In this document: positions 49,864 to 62,100 of the stretch, piece after piece
How positions within the stretch are numbered: position 1 is the stretch's first letter
How the letters are laid out: each line of letters opens with the position of its first letter
Assembly (NCBI RefSeq): GCF_947623445.1
Contig: NC_135245.1
Coordinates: 17,801,501 to 17,865,500 of the forward strand
Reading direction: 5' to 3'
Source: Clavelina lepadiformis
Taxonomy: Eukaryota; Chordata; Ascidiacea; Aplousobranchia; Clavelinidae
DNA length: 64,000 nucleotides
Position numbers and translations under genes: made by a program
Notes under the pieces: generated by a model
Database searches by the model: none
What the model was told of the DNA's origin: nothing
The model's input: the letters and a program-made list of their open reading frames with translations, nothing else

Positions 49864-51136
49864 TTAGAAAGAAGTGTTGGCATAACTGCAAAGAGGAACA
49901 CCCCTTGTGCTAGGCGCAGCATTGAAAATCCCGGTTTTGAATCTAGCAATGAGCCCCACTTCGATCATGACATGCGTGCGAGTAGCATGTGAGTTGGGGT
50001 AATTGGGGAACCAGCGTTTGGTCATGATTCTCGTTCCTGTTGACGATGATGTCAATTCTTTCTGGGGATACCCCTAAAAAAACATTAACAGTCCTGTATT
50101 TTACTTGATTACTTGTCGTACGAATGCAACTATAAATTAAAAGCCCATTGCAATATTAAAACTGTACTACTTTGTTTGCACATCCACCAAATATTAAACA
50201 AGCTGTTTGTCATTCAGTAAAAACGATACAAGTTACTACTGCGAGGAAATTTCCGGCACGAAAGGCTTCGCTGCCGATGATATTGTCAACTACTGCTGCC
50301 CATAAAGAGTTTAAAGATTAGTAGAATGCTTTTGGCATATACCCCTCACGCCGGTCGTGCCGCAAAGAGCTTCCCTTTCTGTGACATTAGTTTTAGGCCA
50401 AACTCGCGCAAGGTTTAAATATGCCAATAAACTTAACTTTTGGTGTCTTTAAATCATTACAAAATTCAAGTCTGTAAAACTTTTGTTTTTAAATGCTATT
50501 TATATCTTTTACAATATGTTATTTGGTAGTATATTGCTTACTACAGAAAACGTTTAACAACCTCATATGTCATTCCCAACCAAACATCGACGAGATCGGA
50601 ACGATGAGAGAATTCACCCCATGTCCGGTTGATGTAATTCACCGCAAGGTCAAACATTCTATCCGATGTTATTTCAGCCAAGCTTGCGTTTTTCTCCGCG
50701 CATAATTTAACTGCTTCTGCGTAGTCTACTCCCGCTCCATTCAAATAAGCCAACTTAATGCAAGAGTTATGATACTTGACCCCACCAATGCAAGAATCTG
50801 AACATAAAAGTTTTTTTATATAGGCTACTATTTCAACCAGCAATATTACGCTTATTAAAAGTATGTTCGTTAGGAAATCTCAGTGCTGCTTCCACGTTTC
50901 AAACCTTGTATCTGACTTCTTAGTTCTTCAATGTCGTGCAAGTCACATCGACCGGGTTGTCCGACGTTACCGACCGGTCCAGGCAAGCCCCGAGGACCGC
51001 GTCGTCCCGGAGGGCCCTGGATCATTTCCCGAGAATTGAAGTCATCCTGAGCACGAGAAAGCGAGAGGCATATTTCGTTTGACTGACCCCTAATTTCAGG
51101 AAGAGAAATCACACAGAGTAGCAGTACAAAGAGCAT
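49864..51136 (-). CDS. Collectin-like protein: collagen stretch plus C-type lectin domain
   Basis: Three exons, 51136-50905, 50797-50562, 50073-49864 (stop); phases 1 then 0 agree; 225 residues. Signal peptide MLFVLLLCVISLPEIRG, then NEICLSL, seven Gly-X-Y triplets from GPPGRRG, and a short helical neck (DIEELRSQIQG). The CTLD has the long-form N-terminal Cys pair (DSC, HNSC), AVKLCAEKNASLAEI, VWLGM, a WFPNYPN loop and the closing VPLCSY. In canonical CTLDs EPN/QPD and WND motifs bind calcium and sugar; here the positions read YPN and FNA, and the inner Cys pair is absent. Collagen-CTLD proteins act as secreted pattern-recognition molecules. Sugar binding by this one is doubtful. Exon 1 is the same module as in the two F5/8C genes. 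Confidence 0.85.
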
Positions 51137-51155
51137 TTTAAATTGTTTGGCTGGG

Positions 51156-51167
51156 CCTATTATATAT
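51156..51167 (-). promoter_or_regulatory. Possible TATA region of the collectin-like gene
   Basis: On the minus strand an ATATATAATA stretch lies about 20-30 bp from the ATG, close for a TATA box, so the leader would be very short or the motif coincidental. Confidence 0.35.
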
Positions 51168-52920
51168 GTGTTAAAATCTGCAAAAGTAGAAACATCTATA
51201 TAGTCTACTTCAAATCAGTTTCAAGAAATTTCCTTATATCTCCCGAGAAATATTTGCCTGAACCGTTCTTATAGATGTCAATTCATAATTCTGTTGACTT
51301 CCACCGCCTACCGTGCACTTACAGTAGATGTGGCCTCTGTAATAAATTTAAACTATTTATCCTAAATCTTTGGGAAAATTCACACGTATGAGTCAGTGCA
51401 GAAAACTAAATTCAACTGATTAATGTGTCAACAGGGAAAAGTTCTTGTAAGTCGAATTCCTTTACACATGTTAAAGCACATGTATGTAGTGTTTACTTCA
51501 AGTTGCAACTCGTCATTGGGATCGAATGTCTGCCTTCTCAATTGACGGCGCATAGAAGATCGTTGTACTGTGCCTTTCTCTTGACATAATTTGTGTTAAC
51601 TTCCTTGTAACCTGAATGTGTATATTATAACGCAACCTTGTAAGAAGTAATTAACTGAGAAAATATAACTCGACTTAGTAGTCAAAAACAAGCAAAACAA
51701 GGTTTCATAACACAGTATAGTATGTCACATATAAGCTGCGTTTATACAACTGGGCATGTTATGCGTAATTTGTATTTTAAAATCAAAATTTTTGTTTTTT
51801 GTTACTCAAGAAGCAATCCAGTAACGGTTTATGTAGTAGAATCTGGTTTGTGCAGGGCTGTTATTATATAGAGCATTTGTATTTTCGATATTAGAACGTC
51901 CTCACGCCAAACACGTGACTATGTAGAACCATTTTAGGTTTAATTTCTATCTAAAAAAAACATGCGGACGAAATGGGTGTTAATTGAAAAAGTCAATGCA
52001 AAGTTGTTTTACTCAACTTGTGTTCTACTGGCAAACACCCGCGCAACCCGGAAGTCGAGTTGTATGGCCTAATCCCAAGAAAAACAGACATAGTCTAGTA
52101 TCCAGTGCTGTTAATTAAATTATTTAGTGAAGGCTATTTTAAAAGCCGCTCGCGATTGCTGGTTTTTGTTGTTTAACCTGAAGACAAGGGGAGTTTGGAA
52201 TCGAGCCAATAAACTGTTACAGCTATAAACATGGCGTGTTCACTAAATGTTTACGAAATACTCAGGTTAATTTTGGCATTAAGTCAAACTTATTCAAAAA
52301 ATTACTTTCACACGACAACACTTTTAAATGATATTCTAAAATTTTCTGTTTTTGATTCAGATAATATTTTTGAAAAGTACTCAATTACTTGGTAGAATGG
52401 TTACCAACTTTTGCAAACAAAATCACCTGGAAAGACAACTTGCTACTGGTTTTGTTGAAATTTGACAATTAAACATTCACTAGAAATAAGAATGTTCACT
52501 GATCAAACTACGTCTCAACGACAACCTGCTTGCATGTTAACTATAGGTTCTAAAATTAATCATTCAAGTGACGACGTTTTTGACTATAGCCAACAATAAC
52601 AAGCTCTTTACTTCCTGGAGCTTTCAAACTGTTAAAACCAGAAACCCAATTCCTCATAATGCAGTTTATTAACACATAAATTAATCAGTGTTAGAAGCAC
52701 AAATCATGAAAAATTAAGTTCGGATAAAGTGAAATGTCTATTAGTCAACAACCTTAAATCCCGAAAAAATATTTATAAAGTAATAAATATTTCGGTGAAA
52801 CTTATGCAACCCTTTAACTACTCTCACGTTATCCCCTAGCGAATGAGAAATGAAACATAAATACATATGTTGAAAGAGTATTATTATCATCGTTAAGTAT
52901 TCTGAGTTGTCAATATCAGT
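51168..52920. other. Intergenic
   Basis: No gene or recognised repeat. Confidence 0.5.
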
Positions 52921-54003
52921 TTAGGTGTTTTCTGAATGCGTTCCTTCCTGTGCAACTTTGTGATTAGAAAACCGAAATAATTTTCTGAATATTTCACAGG
53001 TGGTTTTTTGAAAATCAGAGCGAAGAAAGCCATACAAAAAAGGATTGATACAACTGGTACTCCAAGCTAAGCACAAACTAATGCCATTAAGGAGATCGAA
53101 ATACTGGCCACAGTACGGTAACAATTGCAAGTTAGTTGACAGAAATGAGTATAAATTCAATACTTGCATCGGTAACCAGCCAACAAAAAATGTTATGATA
53201 ATGGCTGCCGATAATTTGGTGACCTTGCCAAGGCGTTTTGTTTTACCAATCGTTTTCTGCTTCACGTGTACCAAAATCGTTATGTAGCAAGCGGATACCA
53301 CGACCAAAGGTATTAAAAAAGCGCCTATAAACGAAAGCAAATGGTTCTGCCCACGAATCTTAAGGTCTGCAATATTTGTGTTGTGAAACGCTGAATAAGT
53401 ACCAAAGCTACATCCAAGAGTATTAACTGTGGTAAGTGCCGTCGCCAAACTCTGAATAGCTTCCATTGGAGCAGCAGTTGACTGATGACTTCCTGGCTGG
53501 TGTGTTGGTTGTTCGTTCAGAAAATTGCAAGAGTAATTGAATGCGCTTGGAAATTGTTCCACTGTTGTGGTTTCCACAAGCAAGTAAACAAAAATCCCCA
53601 GTGTTATTGACCAAATAATGGCGAAGACCAGAAGCGTAACTTTGCGAGTTCGAAACCTGTCGAGCTTAAAAGGTCGTACAACTGCCACCAAACGATCAAT
53701 ACTCATGGCTACTACAAATAATATGCTGGCTGTCATGGATTCAGCTCCAATAGAAAACGCAATCTTGCACATGACAAGACCGGATTCCCAAACACCACTT
53801 TTGATGTAGAAATGTCCCCAGAAAGGAATGGCCAACATCAGGGCGGCATCTGCCACGGCGAGGTTGAACACGTAGGAGAGAGGTATGGTCCACTTCTGCC
53901 ACTGCCGCAAGAGCACGAAAATTACCAGGCAGTTGCCAATTAAACCAAATGATGAAATACAAAACATGGTAACTCCGATTCCATAACCAGAAAAAAACGC
54001 CAT
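52921..54003 (-). CDS. Class A GPCR, paralogue of the interrupted receptor
   Basis: Single exon, intact, 360 residues from the ATG at 54003 (MAFFSGYG). An upstream in-frame ATG at 54057 would add 18 charged residues before TM1 and is less likely. Landmarks: GNCLV in TM1, LAVAD in TM2, PFWGHFYI, ECL1 Cys in LVMCKIA, IDRL at the end of TM3 (DRY with Leu for Tyr), FFVGWLP in TM6 (Cys of CWxP replaced by Gly), NPFLY in TM7. The second extracellular loop is long, rich in Thr/Ser/His/Gln, and has one NYS sequon. Type resembles peptide or chemoattractant receptors. The altered DRY and CWxP motifs are shared with the pseudogene copy, so they predate the duplication. Confidence 0.92.
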   Translation of the reverse strand: MAFFSGYGIGVTMFCISSFGLIGNCLVIFVLLRQWQKWTIPLSYVFNLAVADAALMLAIPFWGHFYIKSGVWESGLVMCKIAFSIGAESMTASILFVVAMSIDRLVAVVRPFKLDRFRTRKVTLLVFAIIWSITLGIFVYLLVETTTVEQFPSAFNYSCNFLNEQPTHQPGSHQSTAAPMEAIQSLATALTTVNTLGCSFGTYSAFHNTNIADLKIRGQNHLLSFIGAFLIPLVVVSACYITILVHVKQKTIGKTKRLGKVTKLSAAIIITFFVGWLPMQVLNLYSFLSTNLQLLPYCGQYFDLLNGISLCLAWSTSCINPFLYGFLRSDFQKTTCEIFRKLFRFSNHKVAQEGTHSENT

Positions 54004-54057
54004 GTTTGAAGTTTTTTTATCTAATCTGATGATATCTGTTAAAATTGTTAAAATCAT

Positions 54058-55435
54058 TTGACAAACCTCAAGGGAAAGTATTTTTATCGTTTAAGCAATA
54101 ATTTTACGATACACATGCATTGTAATTAAGGCTTGCAAAACATAAAATGACACAGCTGTTGTATGTCAGTTTCCTGTAGTATCCTTTTCTGTGTGGATAT
54201 CTTGAAGAACGAATCTACTGCGTTTTACATGTCTGTGCTAAAGTGTTATTTCTAAACGTAAGTCTACTTATACTGTGTATATTGATCACTTTGCTATCGT
54301 CTTAATTTCAAACGTTAAGAGTATTTATACTTGTTCCTGGTTTATAAATATATTCTCGGGATAGGTGAAGTGAGGTGCACCTTCCACAGTATTTGTTTTG
54401 CTTTTTTGTGAAAAAACATATTTTAACTTAGCACCCACGTGACGCGATTGTGTCAACGCGGAAGACAAAAACATCCAAGCATGGTTTACAGGAAGCGATC
54501 CATCAAGGGTATTTTTTTACCCTGTTTCCTCATGACGAATTTTGGAAAATAACTTTCTATAAACGGTTCTTGATAAATGTATGCCGTCATTTCTTTTCTA
54601 TATAAAGTTGTCGTCCATTGACGTCATGCACTCTTCACCTCCTGCTGTTTACCTATCTTTCTTCTAATAAAAATGTGAGTTAACTTGCCTCATTTAACTT
54701 TCACAGTCACATAACTAACTAATAAATTTAACTAATCCCAGCAGAAGGCTTATGAATTAAAATCAATATTACCGACTTTTTTACTTGTACCTACTGCAGG
54801 ATAAATCACAGCACTACTCTATACTCTATATAATTACAACTTTTAATTTTGATGTTATACAAATGTGATACAAATCTTCCTTTAAACTAGATTAGGACAT
54901 TGCAAAGCGTAGGAAAGAGCATAAAATCGATCTTTTTACAATAATTAGAAAAATTATCACTCATTACTCAACATTACTAAAAGTGACAGCTCAGTATTGG
55001 GAGCCCAACAATTTTCAAAATCTGTTAAGCTGCAGGCATAAACGGAGTTGTCACAGAAATATTAACTTCTCTGGCTAAAGCAGGTTTATAGATGTCCGAA
55101 TAACATTAACGTTGATAATTTTTTAAACCTTTCTGGTTTAGTTGTCTATCAAGTTGTTTCTGACAACCAAATCATTTGATCATATGCTATTTTATTTTGT
55201 CACGCCTTCTTGTTCCAAGCACGGTATGCACGAGAAACTTAAATCCTAAACTTAAACTGTAAGCATGTCCAAGAGCTAGAATGCTGAAATAATAATATAG
55301 GGACAACGTTTAAATATTAATACGTCAATATTTTATTACTTATATCATACATTTGGGAGTTTACCGAGGCGTTTTGTGAAATACAAATATGTTTTTATGC
55401 GTGTATGGTGCTGTTTGAACTCTAAATACCAATAT
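54058..55435. other. Intergenic between GPCR and collagen-F5/8C gene 2
   Basis: No coding region supported. A TATAAAG at 54601 is followed by no convincing first exon. Confidence 0.5.
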
Positions 55436-56885
55436 TTAACATGTTAGGTAATCGAATCGGATAGCAATCTGGCTGTTCCATTGTTGAGCAACTATTCGAA
55501 TGTATCTTGCAACAATAGCTGCTGGAAACATGTTGGTCCTGTGGCTGTTGTTGTCATTGTTTGCTGCAAATCGCTGCAGAAATTAGGAAAAAATGTTAAA
55601 CTAAATCAGACAAGCCTATTCTTACTAATCGACATACGACTAGCTAATCATTTTACGTCAAAATGATATATTTTGGCAAATATCTTTTCGTTTATTTTGT
55701 AGTTATTTGGCATGTTCAGGTCAACAACTTGTCTTTGTCAAGAAAGTTATGAAATAAATCAAGTATAGCAAAGAAGTAAATAAATAAATTGATTCAGTGA
55801 CTTACGAGATCTAACCCATTTTGCTGCATTGAGCGTAAATGATCTGTGGAATTTCCGTAAGCAATTTTGAAACTTGTTACCCAACAATCACAGTCATAAT
55901 TGGATCGACCTTGAGTGACAACACCTGTCACGAATGTTGGCGTCCTCAAGTCCACTTGAATCCATTCTCCGGCAGTGTGAACTATGGAAAAATTTATTTC
56001 GCGTACGAAAATGGAAATCGATTCGAAATGTTTAATGGCACAGAAAAGGATTTAATAATTAAGCTTGCAATACCTACAATATTAAGCTTTAGTTTGAAAA
56101 TTTGCATACAGTAAACGTACGGTTTCTTGGTACCCAAGCACCAGCTTGGCCTTGCCTTTGTATGTTGTCGAGTCTTCCATACTTTGCAAGATGGCGTGAA
56201 TCGTATATTGAAGAAGCTGTGATGTCTTCGTCTCTAACTCGTCCGTCTCGCACGCCCACCGAACAATATTTAACTGCAAAACCATAAGAAACAAAATTGC
56301 AAAAACTGCAGATACATGATATTGCTTTTGTCGCGGAGCTCAAAAATGTTATAGCATCAAATGCACTGGAAAGAATTACGCATCATTATGAAGTACCGAC
56401 CTTATGTGTAAAAACAAATGATTTTGGAAACGTCATTTCAACAAACTTTAAAAAAAATATAAAATTAGTTAACACTTACCTTTATCAGCCTGTTTAATCA
56501 TTGTCATTATACGATTTACGTTTTCTAGAAACATACATACAATGGTTGACATATTCTATGTTCTAGGCCATATAACATCTTGGCAATAAATACGTCAAAT
56601 TTGAAGTCTATTGAATCGTCCAACTGCATGTAGCGTACCTTCGAGATTATCCAATTTTTTTGTAAATTTATTGAACTCCTCTCCGTCAAAGTTACAAACA
56701 CCAGCTGGGCCCTGTGGTCCTCGTCGTCCAGGAGGGCCCTGATTGAGTGAGGCTTGACCACTCTGCCGTACACTTCCAGTAGAAAGCGACAAACAAACTT
56801 CATTAGCTGGCTGGCCGCTAATGTTGTTAAAGTAGGACAACAGAACAACCGAAATCACGGAAAGACCTAACACTGAAGCTGCCAT
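55436..56885 (-). CDS. Secreted collagen-like lectin with F5/8 type C domain (gene 2)
   Basis: Five exons, 56885-56639, 56524-56480, 56273-56121, 55981-55806, 55573-55436, giving 252 residues. The exon plan matches gene 1 exactly, with identical 45- and 153-nt exons 2 and 3 and identical phases. Signal peptide MAASVLGLSVISVVLLSYF..., then NEVCLSL, only four Gly-X-Y triplets starting GPPGRRG, a Cys directly after the collagen, and a coiled coil (ENVNRIMTMIKQADK). The F5/8C domain has CSVGVRDGRVRDEDITASS, GEWIQVDLRTP, TGVVTQGRSNYD, and the end AIRFDYLTC. An insertion of two residues gives DCDC where gene 1 has DG, an extra Cys pair in a binding-face loop. Predicted soluble oligomeric lectin. 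Confidence 0.9.
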
Positions 56886-56980
56886 CTCGTGTCTATTAAC
56901 TGAAAAAAATTTCTTTTACTCGCTTTGATCTGTAGTTGTTTGAACGGTGCATTAAAATTAGCCTCGTTGTTAATTTTCGA

Positions 56981-56990
56981 TTTATATATA
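56981..56990 (-). promoter_or_regulatory. TATA box of collagen-F5/8C gene 2
   Basis: TATATATAAA on the minus strand about 100 bp upstream of the ATG. Confidence 0.55.
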
Positions 56991-56999
56991 ACAGCTTTT

Positions 57000-59135
57000 T
57001 ACAGACTTTTGTTTGAAACACGTCAACCTAATAAGCTAAAGCATGCGAGCCTTTTTACAAAACACTTCACATTGTAATCTATTTATCTAATCTTTCACAA
57101 TAATCTGTTTATTTAATCATTTTATTTTATCGTTTTTTTACTTCAATATCACGGGTTGTCATTCAGTGTTTTTAAACCTCAATCATTGTGTAAAAGGTTA
57201 GATGAATCTCATATTATCAGGTGAATCTATCGGAATGAAATCAGCAAAACAAGTAGCAGATTCTTTTCAAAACAACCTTTAGCTGCAAATGTTTACGAAG
57301 AAAGTGCAAGGATTATTTCTATCTTTTTACGAGTGGAAGGATCAACACATGCGGTAAAACGTGCAGATATTTTCAGAAAATAGAAACATTATCCGCTTTG
57401 ACCTTTTTCGAAACAGTCAAAAAATTCCAAGTCAGTTATTCGACTGACTTTTAGTTTGTTATCGAGTTTTAATTTTAACGATCACGTGTAACTGCCACAA
57501 AGCCATCTCTTCTCATCGTGTGACAAGTGAACATGTTCTATCAAGAGTATTGATTGCACGCACAAAAGCATATTTCTGGACTTTAAAGTGAAGTTTGCTG
57601 GTAACTTTCGTCATGTTACAGTAAAAATTGTACCTCATTGGTTGTCAATACAACTGTAGCAATTTCATTCATGATGTAATAGGCTACTATTTCAACTTGT
57701 ATCTTGCTTGCATGGCATAATGTTAAGCCAATCCTCAAAATAGGAAAACAAGGAACGATCGTCAGCAAATGATTAACGATTGGCAGATCTAATGCCTGTT
57801 TTGGTAACTCCCACCTGAGCAAACACTAAAGCGCCAACCACAAGCTTGCAGAAAATAGAGACTTGATTGACAAACGAAGATCAGTGATCAAAAGGTGCCC
57901 ATCATCATCACCTAGTGTGCTTTCTCTTGTTGCCAACTTCATGTCTTCAGTAGAACAGCATCTATCTTTGTTAATGGTTCTAGTTATCAGTAAATGTTCT
58001 CTAAAACATCTTCTTCACGTGCGTTTACGATTGGTCACGTTTTAATACAACACCGATGTGTAATACGGACAAACGTTTTAGAGAAGCCGATTTACAACGA
58101 ATCAGAATCCAAGTTAACCAGAACCCAGTTGCGTTCAGTACCACTTACCACTCTCTGCTCAAACGTTTCGGCCCCTCTTAAGTCATAAGCAATGGAATGT
58201 CAGACATTCGGAGATTACACTTGTGGCGGTAAGGAGAAACGCTTACATTAAAAAGATCTAACTCATGAAGACCCAAACATCTGCGTGGGTTGAATTTTCC
58301 TTGGTTTATTCGTTTTGGGTTGAATCGACCGACCACCGTAACGCAGGTGCTAAAACGAAATAAAATAAAACAAATAAGTGCCTAAAAATGATAAAGTAAT
58401 TACTGAAAGGTGAAAAAAGGCATATAAATCTTAAGCATCAGAAAGAGTATTAATAATTCAATTCAAACAAGTCCAATAAAATGATAAAGTTAAAAATCAC
58501 ATCACAAGATTATAACGAAGTGTCCCATGACCTGTCAAGGAAAACAATTGTTCCAATGTGGTATTTTCAATACGTTATCCTTTTAACCTGTTCAGGTGTT
58601 TAGCAATTATCTTTCTGTGCAGTATTTTGCCATTATTTTGCTTTGCCCCACAATTTATACATTTCAGAAAACCCATGTCGTGACCATGGTTATATCGTCA
58701 AAACCAGATGATCTTTTGTTGCGAGAGTTCGAAAATTTTTACCTTTTGAAAAACACGAGCACCTTTGTAGCTTGGACAATGGCAAGGTGGAAATTTTTTT
58801 CAAGTGGAAAATTTGATGCAAATTGACGTCACTGCCAACTAAATTGCTGCTGCCTTGTGGCCTACCCTTATTTACAAGCACGAAATGGCGAGAATACGAT
58901 TCTCGATTCTCTATCAGTTGATCAGCAGTTGCTGGAGATTAACCGTAAATTGAGAGCATTTAGCAACGGATTGTTAGAGTATATGGTTTTTTAGAAACTT
59001 TAGAAAGATAATATTGGCGTGTTACAGTTATTCAAATTTCTAAAAATTGTTGTAAAGTCTTAGTTTTGCTTAATATATTCGATAATAAGTCTTTCAGTAG
59101 TGTAGTTAAGTAAAGCGCTAAATATCGCGTTGAAC
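57000..59135. other. Intergenic
   Basis: Short frames only. No exon with matching splice signals was found. Confidence 0.5.
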
Positions 59136-62100
59136 ATGTCTGCAAAAATTGTGGCTTTTTATGTGGTATTCTGTCTTTGGTTTCGTAATTGCAAGTTTCA
59201 GCATTCAGGTACAGTTTCACTTTTTATCTGGTAATATACTGTATTAATCGTGTGTAGCGTTTCATTAAATATAGGAGTGTGTCGTTCTTCCTTTGGTATA
59301 ATATTATAGCTTGATCTTTTTGCCGACTTTAATACGTTACTTTGTGATTACGGAAAACGAGAAAAATATGCGTAGGTTACTACAGTATAGGTACCTGCCA
59401 ACTTGTGCTTAACGCTTGCTTGCACTTTACGGGTGATGTAATCTCAACAGTGTTGTTGCCGGTAATTCCTGGTTAGAGTAGATATAGGCGTTTTGTTATG
59501 ATCTGTATTAGCGGGTCTGTAGTTTTTCTTTCGGCGTTACTCAAACGTGACGAAAGGGTTTGGAATGTTATTTTTTTCATTTTAATGAATTTAGTATGAT
59601 AGTAAATTTCTAAACAAACAACATATATTTTATGTCACTTTTAGATGTTGCATGCGCGTCATACGCGATAATCACTGAAGACAACGGAAGCATATCCTCC
59701 CCAAACTATCCGGACGATTACAATAACAATTTAAACTGCAATTGGACGATCGTAGCGCCACCGGAAAAGGTTCAATTAACTTGCTTTGACATCTGATTGT
59801 TGTAAACAGAAATCTGTAACTAAAAGTTATTATGACCCACTTGTCTGTAACAACCTAACATAGACATATGGGCCGGACGCTTGTAGTTGTTTGCACGAAG
59901 CGATCCAAACGTTTTCTCTAGCTGCTTAAAAGTTCGCAGACAGGCGTGTGATTGTGATAGGTTTGCGAGGAGCCGCTAGAGAAAAAGTATATGGATGAAA
60001 TGATAAATACAGTCGAATCCGCTTAATTCGGACACCGGATAACCCGGACAACCGCTTTATTCGGCCAAAATGCTCGGGAACGGAACAAAAGTAAAAATTG
60101 AACGTAAAAAACTCCCGTTAATTCGGACAATTCTCCGCTTAATTCGGACACAGGTTCGCAATTCCATCGTTAGGTTATTAGTTATTACACAATAAACAGT
60201 AGGCCTACTTCCTTCGTTTTAACACAAGATACAATTGCATTATGAGTGATTATGGTGAAACAATGACGATCGATGCGGTAACAATCGACAATGAACTCAT
60301 ATAAGGCCATGCAAGGACAGAATGGTACAGAAAAGTTTAGCATAAAAAGTGAAATTGCTTACTAAAGTAAACGAAGACGTCTTATGCGATCAATGCCAAT
60401 TACTGCAGTATAGCGCAGCTGCAATTCATTCATTACGCAACAGTACAGTATTTTAAATGCGTTTTCTGCCGTTATGCATGACCATGAAACGAACAATTGA
60501 TTTTCCGCTTAATTCGGACAAAGCCGTTTCTCCGCTTAATTCGGCCAAAAGTGAGCGGAACCAAAGTGTCCGAATTAAGCGGAGTCGACTGTATGTAAAA
60601 GCAACCAGAAGGGAACCATCAATACGGTAACAAGAAACATAGTACAAGTAATTTTTAGCATTTACGTGCGTTACAATAGCATAACCAAGCAGCTCTTTCG
60701 TTAAGCGATTTGATACCAACGAGAAAAAAGTAAACTCTAAGTGTACTAGTTGCCAAAGGTCAAGCCAAAAAGGTTGCAAAAGATCAGCACTATTCCGACT
60801 TCATTTGCGCCATTCGAGAGAGGTACGGTTTGTTTCTGTTCTAAGAGCTATCATAGAAGTGTGACAAAGAGTGTTGTGTACATGTAGGCAACGGCTGAGT
60901 TGAGCGTAAAGCAGCGATATAAAATGACAATGACGACCAATGAACAATGGCAGTGTTAGCAAATGACATTGGTGACGTGAGACGCAGGCGGTAATGGGAA
61001 ACAACAGAAAACAGTTTTTCTTTTTCTGTTATAACAGCAAATCTTTTTGACACCACGCACGTTAGAACATAGAAATCAAGTTGTGAACAACAAAAATGTT
61101 TCACCTGAAAATTTTAAGGAAGGACATTTTGTTAACAACATGTTTCGTCCTTTTGTCTGTCGCAAATAAACATTACTGAAGCCGATATGTGATAGCAAAA
61201 GACAAACCGCAAGCCTTGTTTTTTAAACGGAAACACAACTTACCATTTTCCATTATCGTCATTGTTTATTACCACTACTGTCCACTACCATCATCATCGC
61301 CGCCGGTTACTTCATTCGTCACGACAAAGGTCAAAGGTCAAAGGTGACAGGTCACGGTGACAAAGGTCAGTTTCATTCGCATGCGGGGACATTAGAAAAT
61401 TACAAATTTTCAACCTGGTGCGAGTTCTTGCGAATACGATGGCTTGTAGCACTCGCATTGAGCGTACAGAAATAATTGCATTACATATACTGTAAATGTT
61501 ATATTATTAAACATATGCAAAACATCTCAGTAATATTCTCGCGCAATATAACATACTTGTGTAAGTATAAGATGTCTAATAAAAAGCGGACAACGAAATT
61601 TTGTAGCGTCATTTGCGACAATGCAACTAAAGCAGGATTCATGTCATAACGTGTTGTGAAAACTAATCGTAATTAAACCATAAACACACCGAAATATATC
61701 AAAATAAATGGTAAAACAAATAAAAATGAGCTCACATTAGCGATGTATAAAGTATATGGCCTTCTGCTTACATGTACATGTATCCACAGTATGTAAATTT
61801 TTGCTTTGCAGTTGATTGAGATGAAATTCATTGATTTCCAATTGGAAACTTGCTACGATAACTTAGCAGATTCCGTCACTATTTATGACGGTGACGAGCA
61901 GGTAATTACAAACAATTTATTTGCATCAAATGTAATGGTTTGAACTGGAGGATTTAAAGGGACTCTTTGAAATGCTTGCTTTTCTACAAGAGTCTTCCTT
62001 CTTTACAACGCTATACCTTGTCTCGCATAAGTGATTTTCCAAAACATTCGCTTCCCGTTTCTGTTCCTGGTGAGTGAATAAATTTAAAGACGATTTTTCA

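Noticed and set aside
50216-50306. Open stretch on the plus strand reading ...DTSYYCEEISGTKGFAADD... and ending CCP-stop
   Set aside because: It lies in the second intron of the collectin-like gene. No upstream exon in a matching phase was found, and the CTLD is already complete without a minus-strand exon here.
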